Of a stretch of DNA of 64,000 nt, positions 1 through 7,970 are shown in pieces. The notes beneath the pieces were generated by a model. That model was not told the DNA's origin and ran no database searches. It saw only the letters and a program-made list of their open reading frames with translations. This stretch comes from CAWCTB01 sp963798275 (GTDB taxonomy: Bacteria; Acidobacteriota; Terriglobia; Terriglobales; Acidobacteriaceae): NCBI GenBank assembly GCA_963798275.1, contig CAWCTB010000032.1, positions 24,613-88,612 of the forward strand. Reading direction: 5' to 3'. The position numbers and the translations under genes are program-made. Within the stretch, counting starts at the first letter, position 1, and each line of letters begins with the position of its first letter.

Positions 1-535
1 CTGGTCGATGCCATCGGCAATCGCAGGCTGGCGCCGGTTCCGGCACAGGAAATAGCGGAGCGCAAGCGCGGCCAGCCGGCATGGTTGCGAGTCACCGGGA
101 ACGCGATCAGCGGGCGCCCCTGCGCCGCCGGTAGACGGGCTCAACCCGCAGTGGAGCGACCTGGTGCGGGCGCTGCAGCCGCAGGTGAACGCGAGCGCCG
201 ACCCCGAGGAGAAAGATAACCGGGTGTTCGCCCGGCAGAACCTGCAAAGCGATGGGCCGGACTGCGACACGACGTGCCAGTTGCGCAATCGGGAAGTGAA
301 CTCGATGCTCTCGACCGGATGGCAGCCGCAGAACCTGGCCGATTCCATCGAGCACACGGCCTTCCTGGCAAACACCATTCCGCCGCGCTGCGACGTGGAA
401 GGCGTGTTGTACTTTCCCATGCCGAAGCTGGCCAGTACCGATCCGGCTCATCGCAGGCAGAGCAAGAGCTACGCCGTGACCTTGACGGTGACGATCAGCG
501 GCGAACGCCTTCAACTGGATTTTCCGGTGGAGTGA
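1..535 (+). CDS. Hypothetical protein, 3' part, one frame break
   Basis: The gene enters from the left edge, so its start is missing. Reading begins in frame 1 (LVDAIGNRRLAPVPAQEI) and must move to frame 2 through one extra base near 121 to continue as VDGLNPQWSDLVRALQ, ending at TGA 533-535. The C-terminal part has cysteines at CDTTC and PPRC and ends in a beta-rich stretch (SYAVTLTVTISG). No membrane segment or catalytic motif is visible and I do not recognise the family. It lies 47 bases upstream of the selenoprotein gene on the same strand and could be co-transcribed with it, but nothing ties it functionally. Confidence 0.5.
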
Positions 536-582
536 GCGCCTAGTGTAAAAGGACTATTCCCCGGCCGGGGCGGCGCGATGAT

Positions 583-1314
583 ATGATCGCGCCACTCTGC
601 ATGAAGAAGCCGTCGAAGCGTTTGCTGACAACCTTACTGTTGGTTCTGCTGATTGGATATGCCGGTGGCCTCACGTACATCGGCTGGGCGATGCGGCAGC
701 CGCCGGAAACCTTTGGCCGGGTGATGAAGCACGTGCCCTGGCCGGCTTTTCTGGTAATGCCTTTCGAAACCATGTGGACGCACGCCCGTGCGGGTACGCT
801 GCATCCCGGCGAACCGGCTCCCGACTTCGTGTTGCCGACGGTCGATCACGCGCAGCAGGTGCAGTTGTCGTCGCTCGAGGGGAAACAGCCGGTGGTGCTG
901 GTCTTCGGCAGCTACACGTGACCACCCTTCCGGCGGGAGGTTCCCGCCCTCAATAAACTGTACGAGCAGTATGGGAAAGATGTCGCCTTTTATGCGGTGT
1001 ACATCCTGGAAGCTCATCCCAGCGACGTGTGGCAGATGCAAAGCAACATCAGGGACAAGGTGGTCTTTGCCAGTCCGAAAGACGAAGGGGAGCGGGCGGA
1101 AGTAGCCGGCGCCTGCGTACGCAAGCTGGGCATCAAGTTCCCGGCGCTGGTGGACGGATTCGACAACCACACCGAGGTTGCCTACACCGGCTGGCCGGAC
1201 CGAATCTACCTGATCGACCGGAACGGGAAGGTCGCCTACAAGAGCAAGCCGGGGCCGTTCGGATTCAAGCCGGGTGACTTGGAAGCCGCGCTCAAGAAGC
1301 TGCCGCAGGGCTAA
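583..1314 (+). CDS. Deiodinase-family selenoprotein (in-frame TGA = Sec113)
   Basis: A membrane-anchored thioredoxin-fold redox protein of 243 residues, read through TGA 919-921 as selenocysteine. It has a basic start (MKKPSKR), one hydrophobic anchor (about residues 13-30) and a redoxin entry (PGEPAPDFVLPTVD). The core VFGSYT-U-PPF is followed in the same frame by EVPALNKLYEQYGKDVAFYA and VYILEAHPSDVW. Animal deiodinases have the same order: FGSCT-U-PPF, then an EEAH-SDGW block, then a YERLYVI-like strand (here DRIYLIDRNGKVAY). The family removes iodine from thyroid hormones in animals. The bacterial substrate is unknown, and a thiol/peroxide or dehalogenase role is only a guess. Start ATG 583 or ATG 601 (MKKPSKR, the more natural signal anchor); neither has a clear ribosome site. 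A 12-base palindrome CCCCGGCCGGGG sits at 559-570. The downstream neighbour recG is convergent. Confidence 0.85.
932..948 (+). promoter_or_regulatory. Bacterial SECIS-like hairpin after UGA 919-921
   Basis: Ten bases after the TGA, GGCGGGA (932-938) pairs perfectly with TCCCGCC (942-948) around GGT; opening the last A-T pair gives a five-base AGGTT loop. Bacterial SelB reads a hairpin starting about 11 bases after UGA with GGU at its tip, as in E. coli fdhF. Length (17 nt), spacing and loop all agree. No further pairing outside the stem is seen. Confidence 0.78.
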
Positions 1315-1420
1315 TATAGCCGCTGCGGTGACGACGTTCGCCGTAATGCCGGTCTTTCGAGTATGGCGCGAAATTGCAGGCCGCCAGACTAGCTGCCAGC
1401 CGCTCATTTGCTTCTTCCCT

Positions 1421-3562
1421 TCACCCGACCTCGACCAATCCGTAGCGCCGGTTCCAATGGCTCCGCAAATGCTGCACCGCGCGCGCGACTTCTTCCTTCG
1501 TGATCTGCTGCCCATCGCTCTCCAGCACGTTCCTGGCTTCGTTGCGCGCCAACTCCAGAATGTCGCGGTCGCGCAGCAGGTTCGCCACCCGGAAGTCCGG
1601 CATGCCCGCCTGCCTGGTCCCGAAGAACTCTCCCGGCCCGCGCTGCTGCAAATCGAGTTCTGCAATTTCGAAACCGTTTTGGGTACGCACCATCGCCTCC
1701 AGGCGCTCCTCGGCCTCCGGGGAAACTTTCCCGCCGGTCATCAGCACGCAATACGATTTCGCGCTGCCGCGCCCAATGCGCCCTCGTAACTGGTGCAGTT
1801 GCGACAACCCAAAGCGCTCCGCGTGCTCAATCACCATCACGCTCGCATTCGCCACATCCACCCCGACTTCGATTACCGTGGTCGAAACCAGCACGTCGAT
1901 CTCGCCCCGCTGGAAGGCCGCCATAGTCGCGTCTTTCTCGTCGGCGCTCATGCGCCCGTGCAGCAAGCCGACTCGCAAGCCCGCAAGCTCTTTCTTGCGT
2001 AACTGTTCAAACATCTTGATGGCTGCTTTCAGCTCGCCGCCCAGGGCGCCTTCCTCGATCACCGGATACACCACGTACACTTGCCGCCCCATCGCAACCT
2101 GCTTGCGCACGAACTCCCACACCTTCTCCGCCTGGTCGTCCCCTACACGGCGGGTCTGGACCGGGGTGCGCCCCGGCGGCAGCTCATCCAGCACGCTGGT
2201 GTCCAGATCGCCATACAACGTCAACGCCAGGGTGCGCGGAATCGGTGTCGCCGTCATGACGAGCACGTCCGGCTCGGCCGCGTCTGTCTTTTTCATCAGC
2301 CGGAAGCGCTGCATCACCCCAAAACGGTGCTGCTCGTCCACGATCACCAGTCCCAGTTTGTCGAACTCCACCGTCTCCTGGATGAGGGCATGTGTGCCGA
2401 TCACCAGTTGCGCGTTGCCTTGCGCAATGTGGCGCCGTACCTGCTTCTTGCGTCCCGCCTCCTGCGATCCCGTCAGCAACACGATGCGGTATCCTGCGGG
2501 CTCCAGGATTCTGCGCGCTGAAAGATAATGCTGTGTCGCCAGGATCTCCGTCGGCGCCATCAGCGCCACCTGGTAGCCGTTCTCGATCGCTATCACCGCC
2601 GCTTCCAGCGCCACGATCGTCTTGCCCGACCCGACGTCGCCCTGCAGCAGGCGCCGCATCGGCACTGGCTGTTTCATGTCGTCCACAATGTCCTTCAGCA
2701 CCCGGAACTGCGCCTTGGTGGGACGAAACGGCAGGATGCGCCGCACTGCCGCGCGAATCTGTTCATTGGTTTCGAAAGCGATGCCCGTTTGCGACCGCAT
2801 CTTGCGCCGCTTCAGCTCCAGCCCCAGCTCCAGGAAGAACAGCTCTTCGAAGATCAGCCGCAGCAGCGCGGGCGTGCGCGCCTCCTGCAGCTTCAGGAGG
2901 CTCTCGCCGACCTCCGGCCAGTGCGCCTGCCAGAACGCCCGCCGCCGGTCGATCAGCCCCATGCGACCGCGCACCACCGCCGGAATTGCGTCGGGAACAT
3001 CCTGGTCGAGGTTCTCCAGCATGCCGTGAATCACCCGCCGGAACCAGCGCGCCGTCAGCCGTCCCTTGCCCGCCGATTCGTAAATCGGAACGATGCGTCC
3101 AACCTCCAGCGACTGCCATTTGCGATCTTCTTCGCCGGCCTCTGGATCATGCAGAATCTCGAACTGCGGCTGCACAATCTGGAAGCGATGCCGCTGCCCG
3201 CGCTCCGGCACCTCGACCTTGCCGTACAGCGCCAGCGTCATCCCCGCGCGAAACTTGTCCTGCAGGTAAGCCGCGTTGAACCAGATGCAGTTCAGCGTCT
3301 CGCGCCCCTCGCCGACTGTCATCTCGAAGATGGGCATGCGGCGAGTGCGGAACAGCCCGAAGGTCCGCACTTCGGCAATCACGCTGGCCATTTCCCCGGC
3401 GCGCAATTCGCCAATCCTTCGCGGATTCAGCCTGTCTTCATAGCGGAACGGCAGATAGTACAGCAGGTCCTCAACCGTGCAGATGCCCTTCTCCAGCAGT
3501 ATCTGGGCGATCTTCGGGCCAATGCCCTTCACATACTGCACGTTGGTCGCGAGGTCGAGCAC
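1421..3562 (-). CDS. recG: ATP-dependent DNA helicase RecG
   Basis: RecG is a cytoplasmic superfamily 2 helicase that reverses stalled replication forks and branch-migrates Holliday junctions. The 713-residue product has an N-terminal helix-hairpin-helix start (VKGIGPKIAQILLEKGI, residues 11-27), the wedge/OB region, then helicase motifs: Walker A GDVGSGKT (308-315), DEQH (409-412), TATPIPRTLAL (437-447), and the motif VI region QLRGRIGRG. Length is close to the family norm and the frame is unbroken. The start is GTG at 3562. It is convergent with the deiodinase-like gene, about 100 bases apart, with no obvious terminator between them. Confidence 0.95.
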   Translation of the reverse strand: MLDLATNVQYVKGIGPKIAQILLEKGICTVEDLLYYLPFRYEDRLNPRRIGELRAGEMASVIAEVRTFGLFRTRRMPIFEMTVGEGRETLNCIWFNAAYLQDKFRAGMTLALYGKVEVPERGQRHRFQIVQPQFEILHDPEAGEEDRKWQSLEVGRIVPIYESAGKGRLTARWFRRVIHGMLENLDQDVPDAIPAVVRGRMGLIDRRRAFWQAHWPEVGESLLKLQEARTPALLRLIFEELFFLELGLELKRRKMRSQTGIAFETNEQIRAAVRRILPFRPTKAQFRVLKDIVDDMKQPVPMRRLLQGDVGSGKTIVALEAAVIAIENGYQVALMAPTEILATQHYLSARRILEPAGYRIVLLTGSQEAGRKKQVRRHIAQGNAQLVIGTHALIQETVEFDKLGLVIVDEQHRFGVMQRFRLMKKTDAAEPDVLVMTATPIPRTLALTLYGDLDTSVLDELPPGRTPVQTRRVGDDQAEKVWEFVRKQVAMGRQVYVVYPVIEEGALGGELKAAIKMFEQLRKKELAGLRVGLLHGRMSADEKDATMAAFQRGEIDVLVSTTVIEVGVDVANASVMVIEHAERFGLSQLHQLRGRIGRGSAKSYCVLMTGGKVSPEAEERLEAMVRTQNGFEIAELDLQQRGPGEFFGTRQAGMPDFRVANLLRDRDILELARNEARNVLESDGQQITKEEVARAVQHLRSHWNRRYGLVEVG

Positions 3563-3635
3563 AGAGCGATGGTAAATCAGCCGGCAGGTTTCAGCCCGTG
3601 GCTCTGAGATGTTCCCGCTTGCCGCCAGCCGTAAA

Positions 3636-3974
3636 CTACTTTGAGTCCGCCTCGCCCTGGAACACCTCTTTGGCCAGCCTGATGGCGGACATCGCAGGTG
3701 GCCACCCGGCGTAGAAGGCCATGTGGGTAATCAGCTCGACCAGTTCGCCCCGGGTGACACCGTTCTCCAGCGCACGGTGCAAGTGGTAAGGCAACTGCTC
3801 GGTTCGATTCATCGCCACCAGCGCACTCACAGTTATGACGCTCCGGTCACGCTTGGAAAGCCCTGGGCGCTCCCAGATGTCGCCGAACAGAACTTTCTGG
3901 GTCAGCTCGGATAGCTTCGGCGCAAAATCGCTCAGCAAACCCTTGGCGGCTGCGGGCGGCTTGTCATTGGTCAT
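3636..3974 (-). CDS. Carboxymuconolactone decarboxylase (CMD/AhpD-fold) family protein
   Basis: A 112-residue all-helical protein resembling the single-domain gamma-carboxymuconolactone decarboxylase family: GDIWERPGLSKRDRSVITVSA, then ENGVTRGELVELITHMAFYAGWP. It lacks the CxxC of AhpD-type peroxidase members, so a peroxidase role is not supported; these small proteins are usually trimeric or hexameric enzymes of unknown substrate. The start ATG at 3974 has GGAGG five bases upstream. It lies 73 bases ahead of recG on the same strand and may share its transcript. Confidence 0.85.
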   Translation of the reverse strand: MTNDKPPAAAKGLLSDFAPKLSELTQKVLFGDIWERPGLSKRDRSVITVSALVAMNRTEQLPYHLHRALENGVTRGELVELITHMAFYAGWPPAMSAIRLAKEVFQGEADSK

Positions 3975-4175
3975 AGGTCCTCCGGCGGACCATTATCTCG
4001 TAATTCAATCAGCCCACCCCCGACAGCCCGCGCTGGCTCGCAATGCTTGCATACTTTCTTCTGTGTCTGGAGATTTCGGGATCAGCAGGCTGGCTGGGGT
4101 TGTCGATCATGGGGCCAGGAGCGAGTTTACGTTTCTTCGTGCATCGCACCGTCCTCCTGCGGTGTCCAACCGGTA

Positions 4176-4382
4176 GTGCGCAATCGCCTGCTCAAACAGC
4201 TAGCGGCCGTCGTCGCCGGCAACCTCATTTATTTCTTCCTGCTGATGCCGCACCTGCCGCCCGTGGCCCGCCATACTCCCGGCCGCTATGATCTCGGCCT
4301 GCTGGTCGACTTCTGGATTTGCGTTGTGGTTTACGGGGTGATCGAGCTGGTCATCCGCAAGCGCCGGCACCAGCGGCGATGA
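4176..4382 (+). CDS. Small two-helix membrane protein
   Basis: A 68-residue open frame starting at GTG 4176 (VVRNRLLKQLAAVVAGNL). It holds two hydrophobic stretches (AAVVAGNLIYFFLLMP and LVDFWICVVVYGVIELVI) split by a polar loop (RHTPGRYDLG), with a basic tail (RKRRHQRR), which predicts a cytoplasmic C-terminus. The frame stays open upstream to 4047 but that part is not protein-like. No Shine-Dalgarno site is evident. The family is not recognised; the hydrophobic pattern and charge distribution are the only support. Confidence 0.5.
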   Translation: MRNRLLKQLAAVVAGNLIYFFLLMPHLPPVARHTPGRYDLGLLVDFWICVVVYGVIELVIRKRRHQRR

Positions 4383-4461
4383 GAGCGTGAGCGGTTCAAC
4401 AGTTCGGATCGGCCCGCGTACCTGCGATCCCTCTCAGTTGAGTCGTGCTTCCGGAGCGTCT

Positions 4462-5088
4462 TTACTTGGCGCGGACTTTCACCAAGGTGCCGTCAGGTAG
4501 CGCGTCTCCCAGGAATTCCACCACGCCGTTGCGAACCAGGCCGTTAACTTCGCGGGCTGCGGGTGGACCAGCTGCCTTGCCCGCGCTTGTGACCACCCCT
4601 TTGCCGACAGTACCGCGATCCATGGCGATATTGGCCAGGCGGTCGGCTTGGCGATTTTTTTCCCGCAGGACGTGCCGAATCTCGAAGTACTCCAACTGGC
4701 CGATCATCTTCATCGCCTGCTGGTAGAGGTCCTTCAATGTGGGATTACTTACTTTGTACCGGCCGTTGACCTGGCGGACCATCAGCTCCGAGTCGCTCAC
4801 CACTTTCATCGCCTTGCATCCCTGCTTCAGCGCGTAGGAAAGGGCCGCCAGCAATCCCGAGTACTCGGCGTAGTTGTTGGTCTGCTTCCCCAGATATTCG
4901 CTCAATTCTGCGACCGGACGCCCCACCTCATCCTCGATAACGACACCGTAGCCGGCCGGGCCCGGGTTGCCGCGCGATCCGCCGTCGATGTGCGCCACCA
5001 GGTAGCCTTGCGGCGCACTGGTGACGGCGCCGCCGATACTTTCCTGGGAGAAGAGCCCGGACTTTTCCGGAAATGGCCGAATAGGCAT
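4462..5088 (-). CDS. RNase HI family protein with C-terminal extension
   Basis: A ribonuclease H fold protein of 208 residues that should cut the RNA strand of RNA-DNA hybrids. The four acidic catalytic positions are visible: the Asp of HIDGGSRGNPGPAGYGVV, the Glu of NNYAEYSGLLAAL, the Asp of VVSDSELMVRQVNGRY, and the Asp of REKNRQADRLANIAMD. The domain spans about residues 28-160 and matches the short RnhA-like group (GNPGPAG, NNYAEY). After it comes a 45-residue extension (REVNGLVRNGVVEFLGDALP) I cannot assign. The start ATG 5088 gives a 27-residue lead before the domain; an internal start is possible. Confidence 0.9.
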   Translation of the reverse strand: MPIRPFPEKSGLFSQESIGGAVTSAPQGYLVAHIDGGSRGNPGPAGYGVVIEDEVGRPVAELSEYLGKQTNNYAEYSGLLAALSYALKQGCKAMKVVSDSELMVRQVNGRYKVSNPTLKDLYQQAMKMIGQLEYFEIRHVLREKNRQADRLANIAMDRGTVGKGVVTSAGKAAGPPAAREVNGLVRNGVVEFLGDALPDGTLVKVRAK

Positions 5089-5153
5089 AGTGCGTAGTTT
5101 AGCCGATCGGATGGGATGCTTCCGGTACCTGCCCCTGCTTTTACCGTCAACTT

Positions 5154-5923
5154 TTACCGGCCAAGGCGCAGGCGGATGGCCAGCCGCGGCGGCAGGTTCG
5201 CGGAGAGAATGCGTTCCTGTGCCTGGTCGATGTCGTAAGGCACGCGATAGAACGTCACTCGACCGGGAGCGTCGTCGTAGCTCTCATAGAGCGCGAACGC
5301 TGCGCGCCAATCGCCGTCGCGCGGCTGGCCCACGGATCCCGGATTGATGAGATAGCGCGAGCCGTATTGCAGCGGAAACTCGAATTTCACGGCTCCTTCG
5401 ATACTCTCGTAGGCGGGCGCAAAGTGGCGGACCAGCCCACCTTCATCAATGAATCCGCCTTGCAGGTGGGTATGGCCGAAGAACATCTTGTTGGGCTGGC
5501 CGGGAAGGCCAAAATTTTCCGCGGCGCTGACCGAACTCAAAAGGTACTCGTCTTCATCGATGGGCGCGCCGTGCACGAACTCGGTGTCAGGAATGTTTTC
5601 GTTACGCAGCGGCCCTACCGGCAGAGTTCGCAACCATTGGAGATGTTGCGGTTCCAGTGACATCTGGGTCCAGCGGGCCGAAATGGCTGCGACCGGATTG
5701 AACTGAGTCAGGTCGAGCAGGCCAGCGCAAGCGCGATCGTGGTTCCCGCGCACCACCAGTCCGCCCAGGGCCACGACGCCGTTCGCAGACCTCGTTGGGT
5801 GATGCGTTATAGCCCACGATATCCCCCAGGTTGACCACCTGGTCGTGAGCCGGAGCGGCGGCCAGCACCGCGTTCCATGGCTTCGAGATTGGCGTGGATG
5901 TCGCTGAGCAGCAGTAAGCGCAT
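5154..5923 (-). CDS. Calcineurin-like metallophosphoesterase (YfcE/Metallophos_2 type), two frame breaks
   Basis: A dinuclear-metal phosphodiesterase of about 255 residues when two extra bases are skipped (near 5875, ATG-G-AAC, and near 5784, TGC-G-AAC). The metal ligands appear in order across three frames: LLLSDIHANLEAM, VVNLGDIVGYNASPNEVC, VVRGNHDRACAG, KMFFGHTHLQGGF, and the closing LINPGSVGQPRDGDWRAAFA typical of this group. The substrate is not predictable. ATG 5923 starts two bases after the stop of the ABC ATPase gene, so the two form an operon. The motifs are too well kept for an old pseudogene. Confidence 0.85.
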
Positions 5924-5925
5924 TT

Positions 5926-6955
5926 TCAGTGGAACTCCGCCGATACCACCGGGCAACGTGCGAGGTGGCCGGGTGCGACCTCGACCAGCGGGGGAAGCGC
6001 CTCGGAACATCTTGCCACACGCAATCCGCAGCGCGGCTCGAACGAACAGCCGGGGGGCAGCGCGGAGAGGGACGGAACCGTTCCCTCGATGGTGCGCAAC
6101 GACTGCGCGCGGTCGCTGCGCAGCGTGGGAACGGAATGCAGCAGGCCGCGGGTATACGGGTGCGCCGGTTGCGCAAACACCTGCCTGGCCGTGCCGGTTT
6201 CGACCAGTGCGCCGGCGTACATGACGGCGATGCGATGCGAGACCTGCGACACCACCGCCAGGTCGTGCGAAACGAAAAGCATGGCCAGCGAGAAGCGCTC
6301 CCGCAGATCGTTGAGCAACTCAAGCACCTGCGCCTGGATGGTGACATCGAGGGCGGTCGTGGGCTCGTCCGCGATGAGCAGGTGGGGCCGGTTGACGATG
6401 GCCATGGCGATCATGACGCGCTGGCGCTGGCCTCCGGAAAGCTGGTGGGGATAGTCGCGGGCGCGGCGCTCGGGTTCGGGCACAGCCACCGTGCGCAGCG
6501 CTTCCACCGCCAGACGCCCGGCTTCGTCCTTGCTGACGCGAGCTTCCTTGTGTGGCTGCCGCCCAGGGCTGGTCGCCGGATCGTGCGGCAGCACCGGGAT
6601 GCGCCAGCACCGCCTCGGCGATCTGGTCGCCGACCCGCATGACCGGGTTCAGCGCGGTCATCGGCTCCTGGAAGATCATGCTGATGCCAACGCCGCGAAT
6701 GTTGCGCATCGCCGACTCGTCCAGGGAGAGCAGATCTTCGCCGCGGAAACCGATGCTTCCGGTGATACGAGCCTGGGGCGGCAACAGCCGCAAGATCGCG
6801 AGCGCGGTTACCGACTTGCCCGAACCTGACTCGCCCACCAGCCCCAGCACTTCACCCGGGGCGATGGAAAAGCTCACCTCCCGCACGGCGCACACGCTAC
6901 CCTGCGCGGTTACGAAATCGACCGTAAGATTGTTGACTTGGAGCAGCCCCGGCAC
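5926..6955 (-). CDS. Oligopeptide/dipeptide ABC transporter ATP-binding protein (DppD/OppD type), one frame break
   Basis: The ATPase subunit of a peptide or nickel importer, about 342 residues once one extra base near 6595 (CCC-G-GTG) is skipped. Visible motifs: Walker A GESGSGKS, Q-loop MIFQEPMTALNP, signature LSGGQRQRV, Walker B LLIADEPTTALDV, H-loop VSHDLAVV. The C-terminal oligopeptide-transporter extension is present (PAHPYTRGLL, then cysteines in CSFEPRCGLRVARC and ARCPV). No permease or substrate-binding gene is nearby, so its partner genes must be elsewhere. It is followed by the metallophosphoesterase and is divergent from the methyltransferase gene at 7029. Confidence 0.88.
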
Positions 6956-7028
6956 AGCGTTATCCTAACAGGCCACGCGAGACAACCTTGCCGGCTAACC
7001 GTCTCGCATCCGACGCTTTCTTAAACCT

Positions 7029-7811
7029 ATGGACGCTCTCGATCAGCAACGCTACTGGGAACAGACGATGGCCACCCCGCGCTACGCCGAGAAGAAGCGG
7101 CTGGTGCGCTTCGGGGCCAAGGCCTATTCGCAAAACGATGAGGACGGCATCATTGCCGAAATCTTCCGTCGCATACGCACCACCAGCCGGACATTTCTCG
7201 AAATTGGGGTCGGGCCCGGGCTGGAAAACAACACTCTCGCGCTGCTGCTGACCGGCTGGCGCGGACTGTGGGTCGAGGCCAGCGAGTCCGATGTGGCTTC
7301 CGCTCGCGAGCGTTTGCAATCCTACGTCAAAACCGCGCAACTGCGGATCGAACATCAGTTCGTTACCAGGGACAATGTCGATCGCCTGCTCGTGACCGCC
7401 GGTCCCAGCGCCGAGCCCGACCTGCTCAGCATCGATGTCGACGGCAACGATTACCACATCTGGCAGGCGGTGCAGTCGATCAAGCCGCGCGTCGTCATCA
7501 TGGAGTACAACGCGGCCTGGTTTCCGCCCATGTCCCTCACCATCGCCTACCAGGAGAAGTTCCAGTGGCAGCAGACCAACTACCACGGCGCGAGTCTGAA
7601 GGCGCTGGAGCTGCTGGCGAACCGGAAAGGCTATCGCCTGGTGGGCTGCTGCTTCGCCGGCGCGAATGCCTTCTTTGTGCGCGCCGACCTGTGCAATGAC
7701 AATTTCTGCGAACCCTTCACCGCCGAAAATCACTACGAGCCTCCACGCTACTGGATGTGGCACGTAGCGGGGCATCCGGCGGGTATCGGCCCGGTCGAGC
7801 GGATCGGCTGA
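7029..7811 (+). CDS. FkbM-like SAM-dependent methyltransferase
   Basis: A 260-residue cytoplasmic protein with a Rossmann methyltransferase core: AYSQNDEDGIIAEIF (33-47), the SAM-binding strand and loop TFLEIGVGPGLENNT (55-69), an acidic post-II residue in LWVEASE, and LLSIDVDGNDYHIW (about 137-150). The SQNDED opening and the DVDGND motif fit the FkbM/Methyltransf_21-like group that often modifies sugars or polyketides. The acceptor is unknown. The adjacent GT-C glycosyltransferase suggests, weakly, a role in glycan modification. The start at 7029 was taken; ATG 7068 is an alternative. The frame is intact. Confidence 0.8.
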   Translation: MDALDQQRYWEQTMATPRYAEKKRLVRFGAKAYSQNDEDGIIAEIFRRIRTTSRTFLEIGVGPGLENNTLALLLTGWRGLWVEASESDVASARERLQSYVKTAQLRIEHQFVTRDNVDRLLVTAGPSAEPDLLSIDVDGNDYHIWQAVQSIKPRVVIMEYNAAWFPPMSLTIAYQEKFQWQQTNYHGASLKALELLANRKGYRLVGCCFAGANAFFVRADLCNDNFCEPFTAENHYEPPRYWMWHVAGHPAGIGPVERIG

Positions 7812-7970
7812 TTGCGCTGCGGTGGCATCTCGGGCAAACTAGCTGGTTTATCTGTCTATCTCATGAATCTGTTTTGAAGGGGCAGAGGGTTAGCTGTGCC
7901 GTTCAGGTCTGCCAAAGACCGGGCTTCAGCCTCTGAGGGAATTCGCTTTTGCCGTTTAGGTATTTATGAG

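Noticed and set aside
634..1665. 343-codon open frame antisense to the deiodinase-like gene
   Set aside because: Composition is that of a shadow frame (Arg/Ala/Gly rich, no domain), and it crosses into the recG 3' end.
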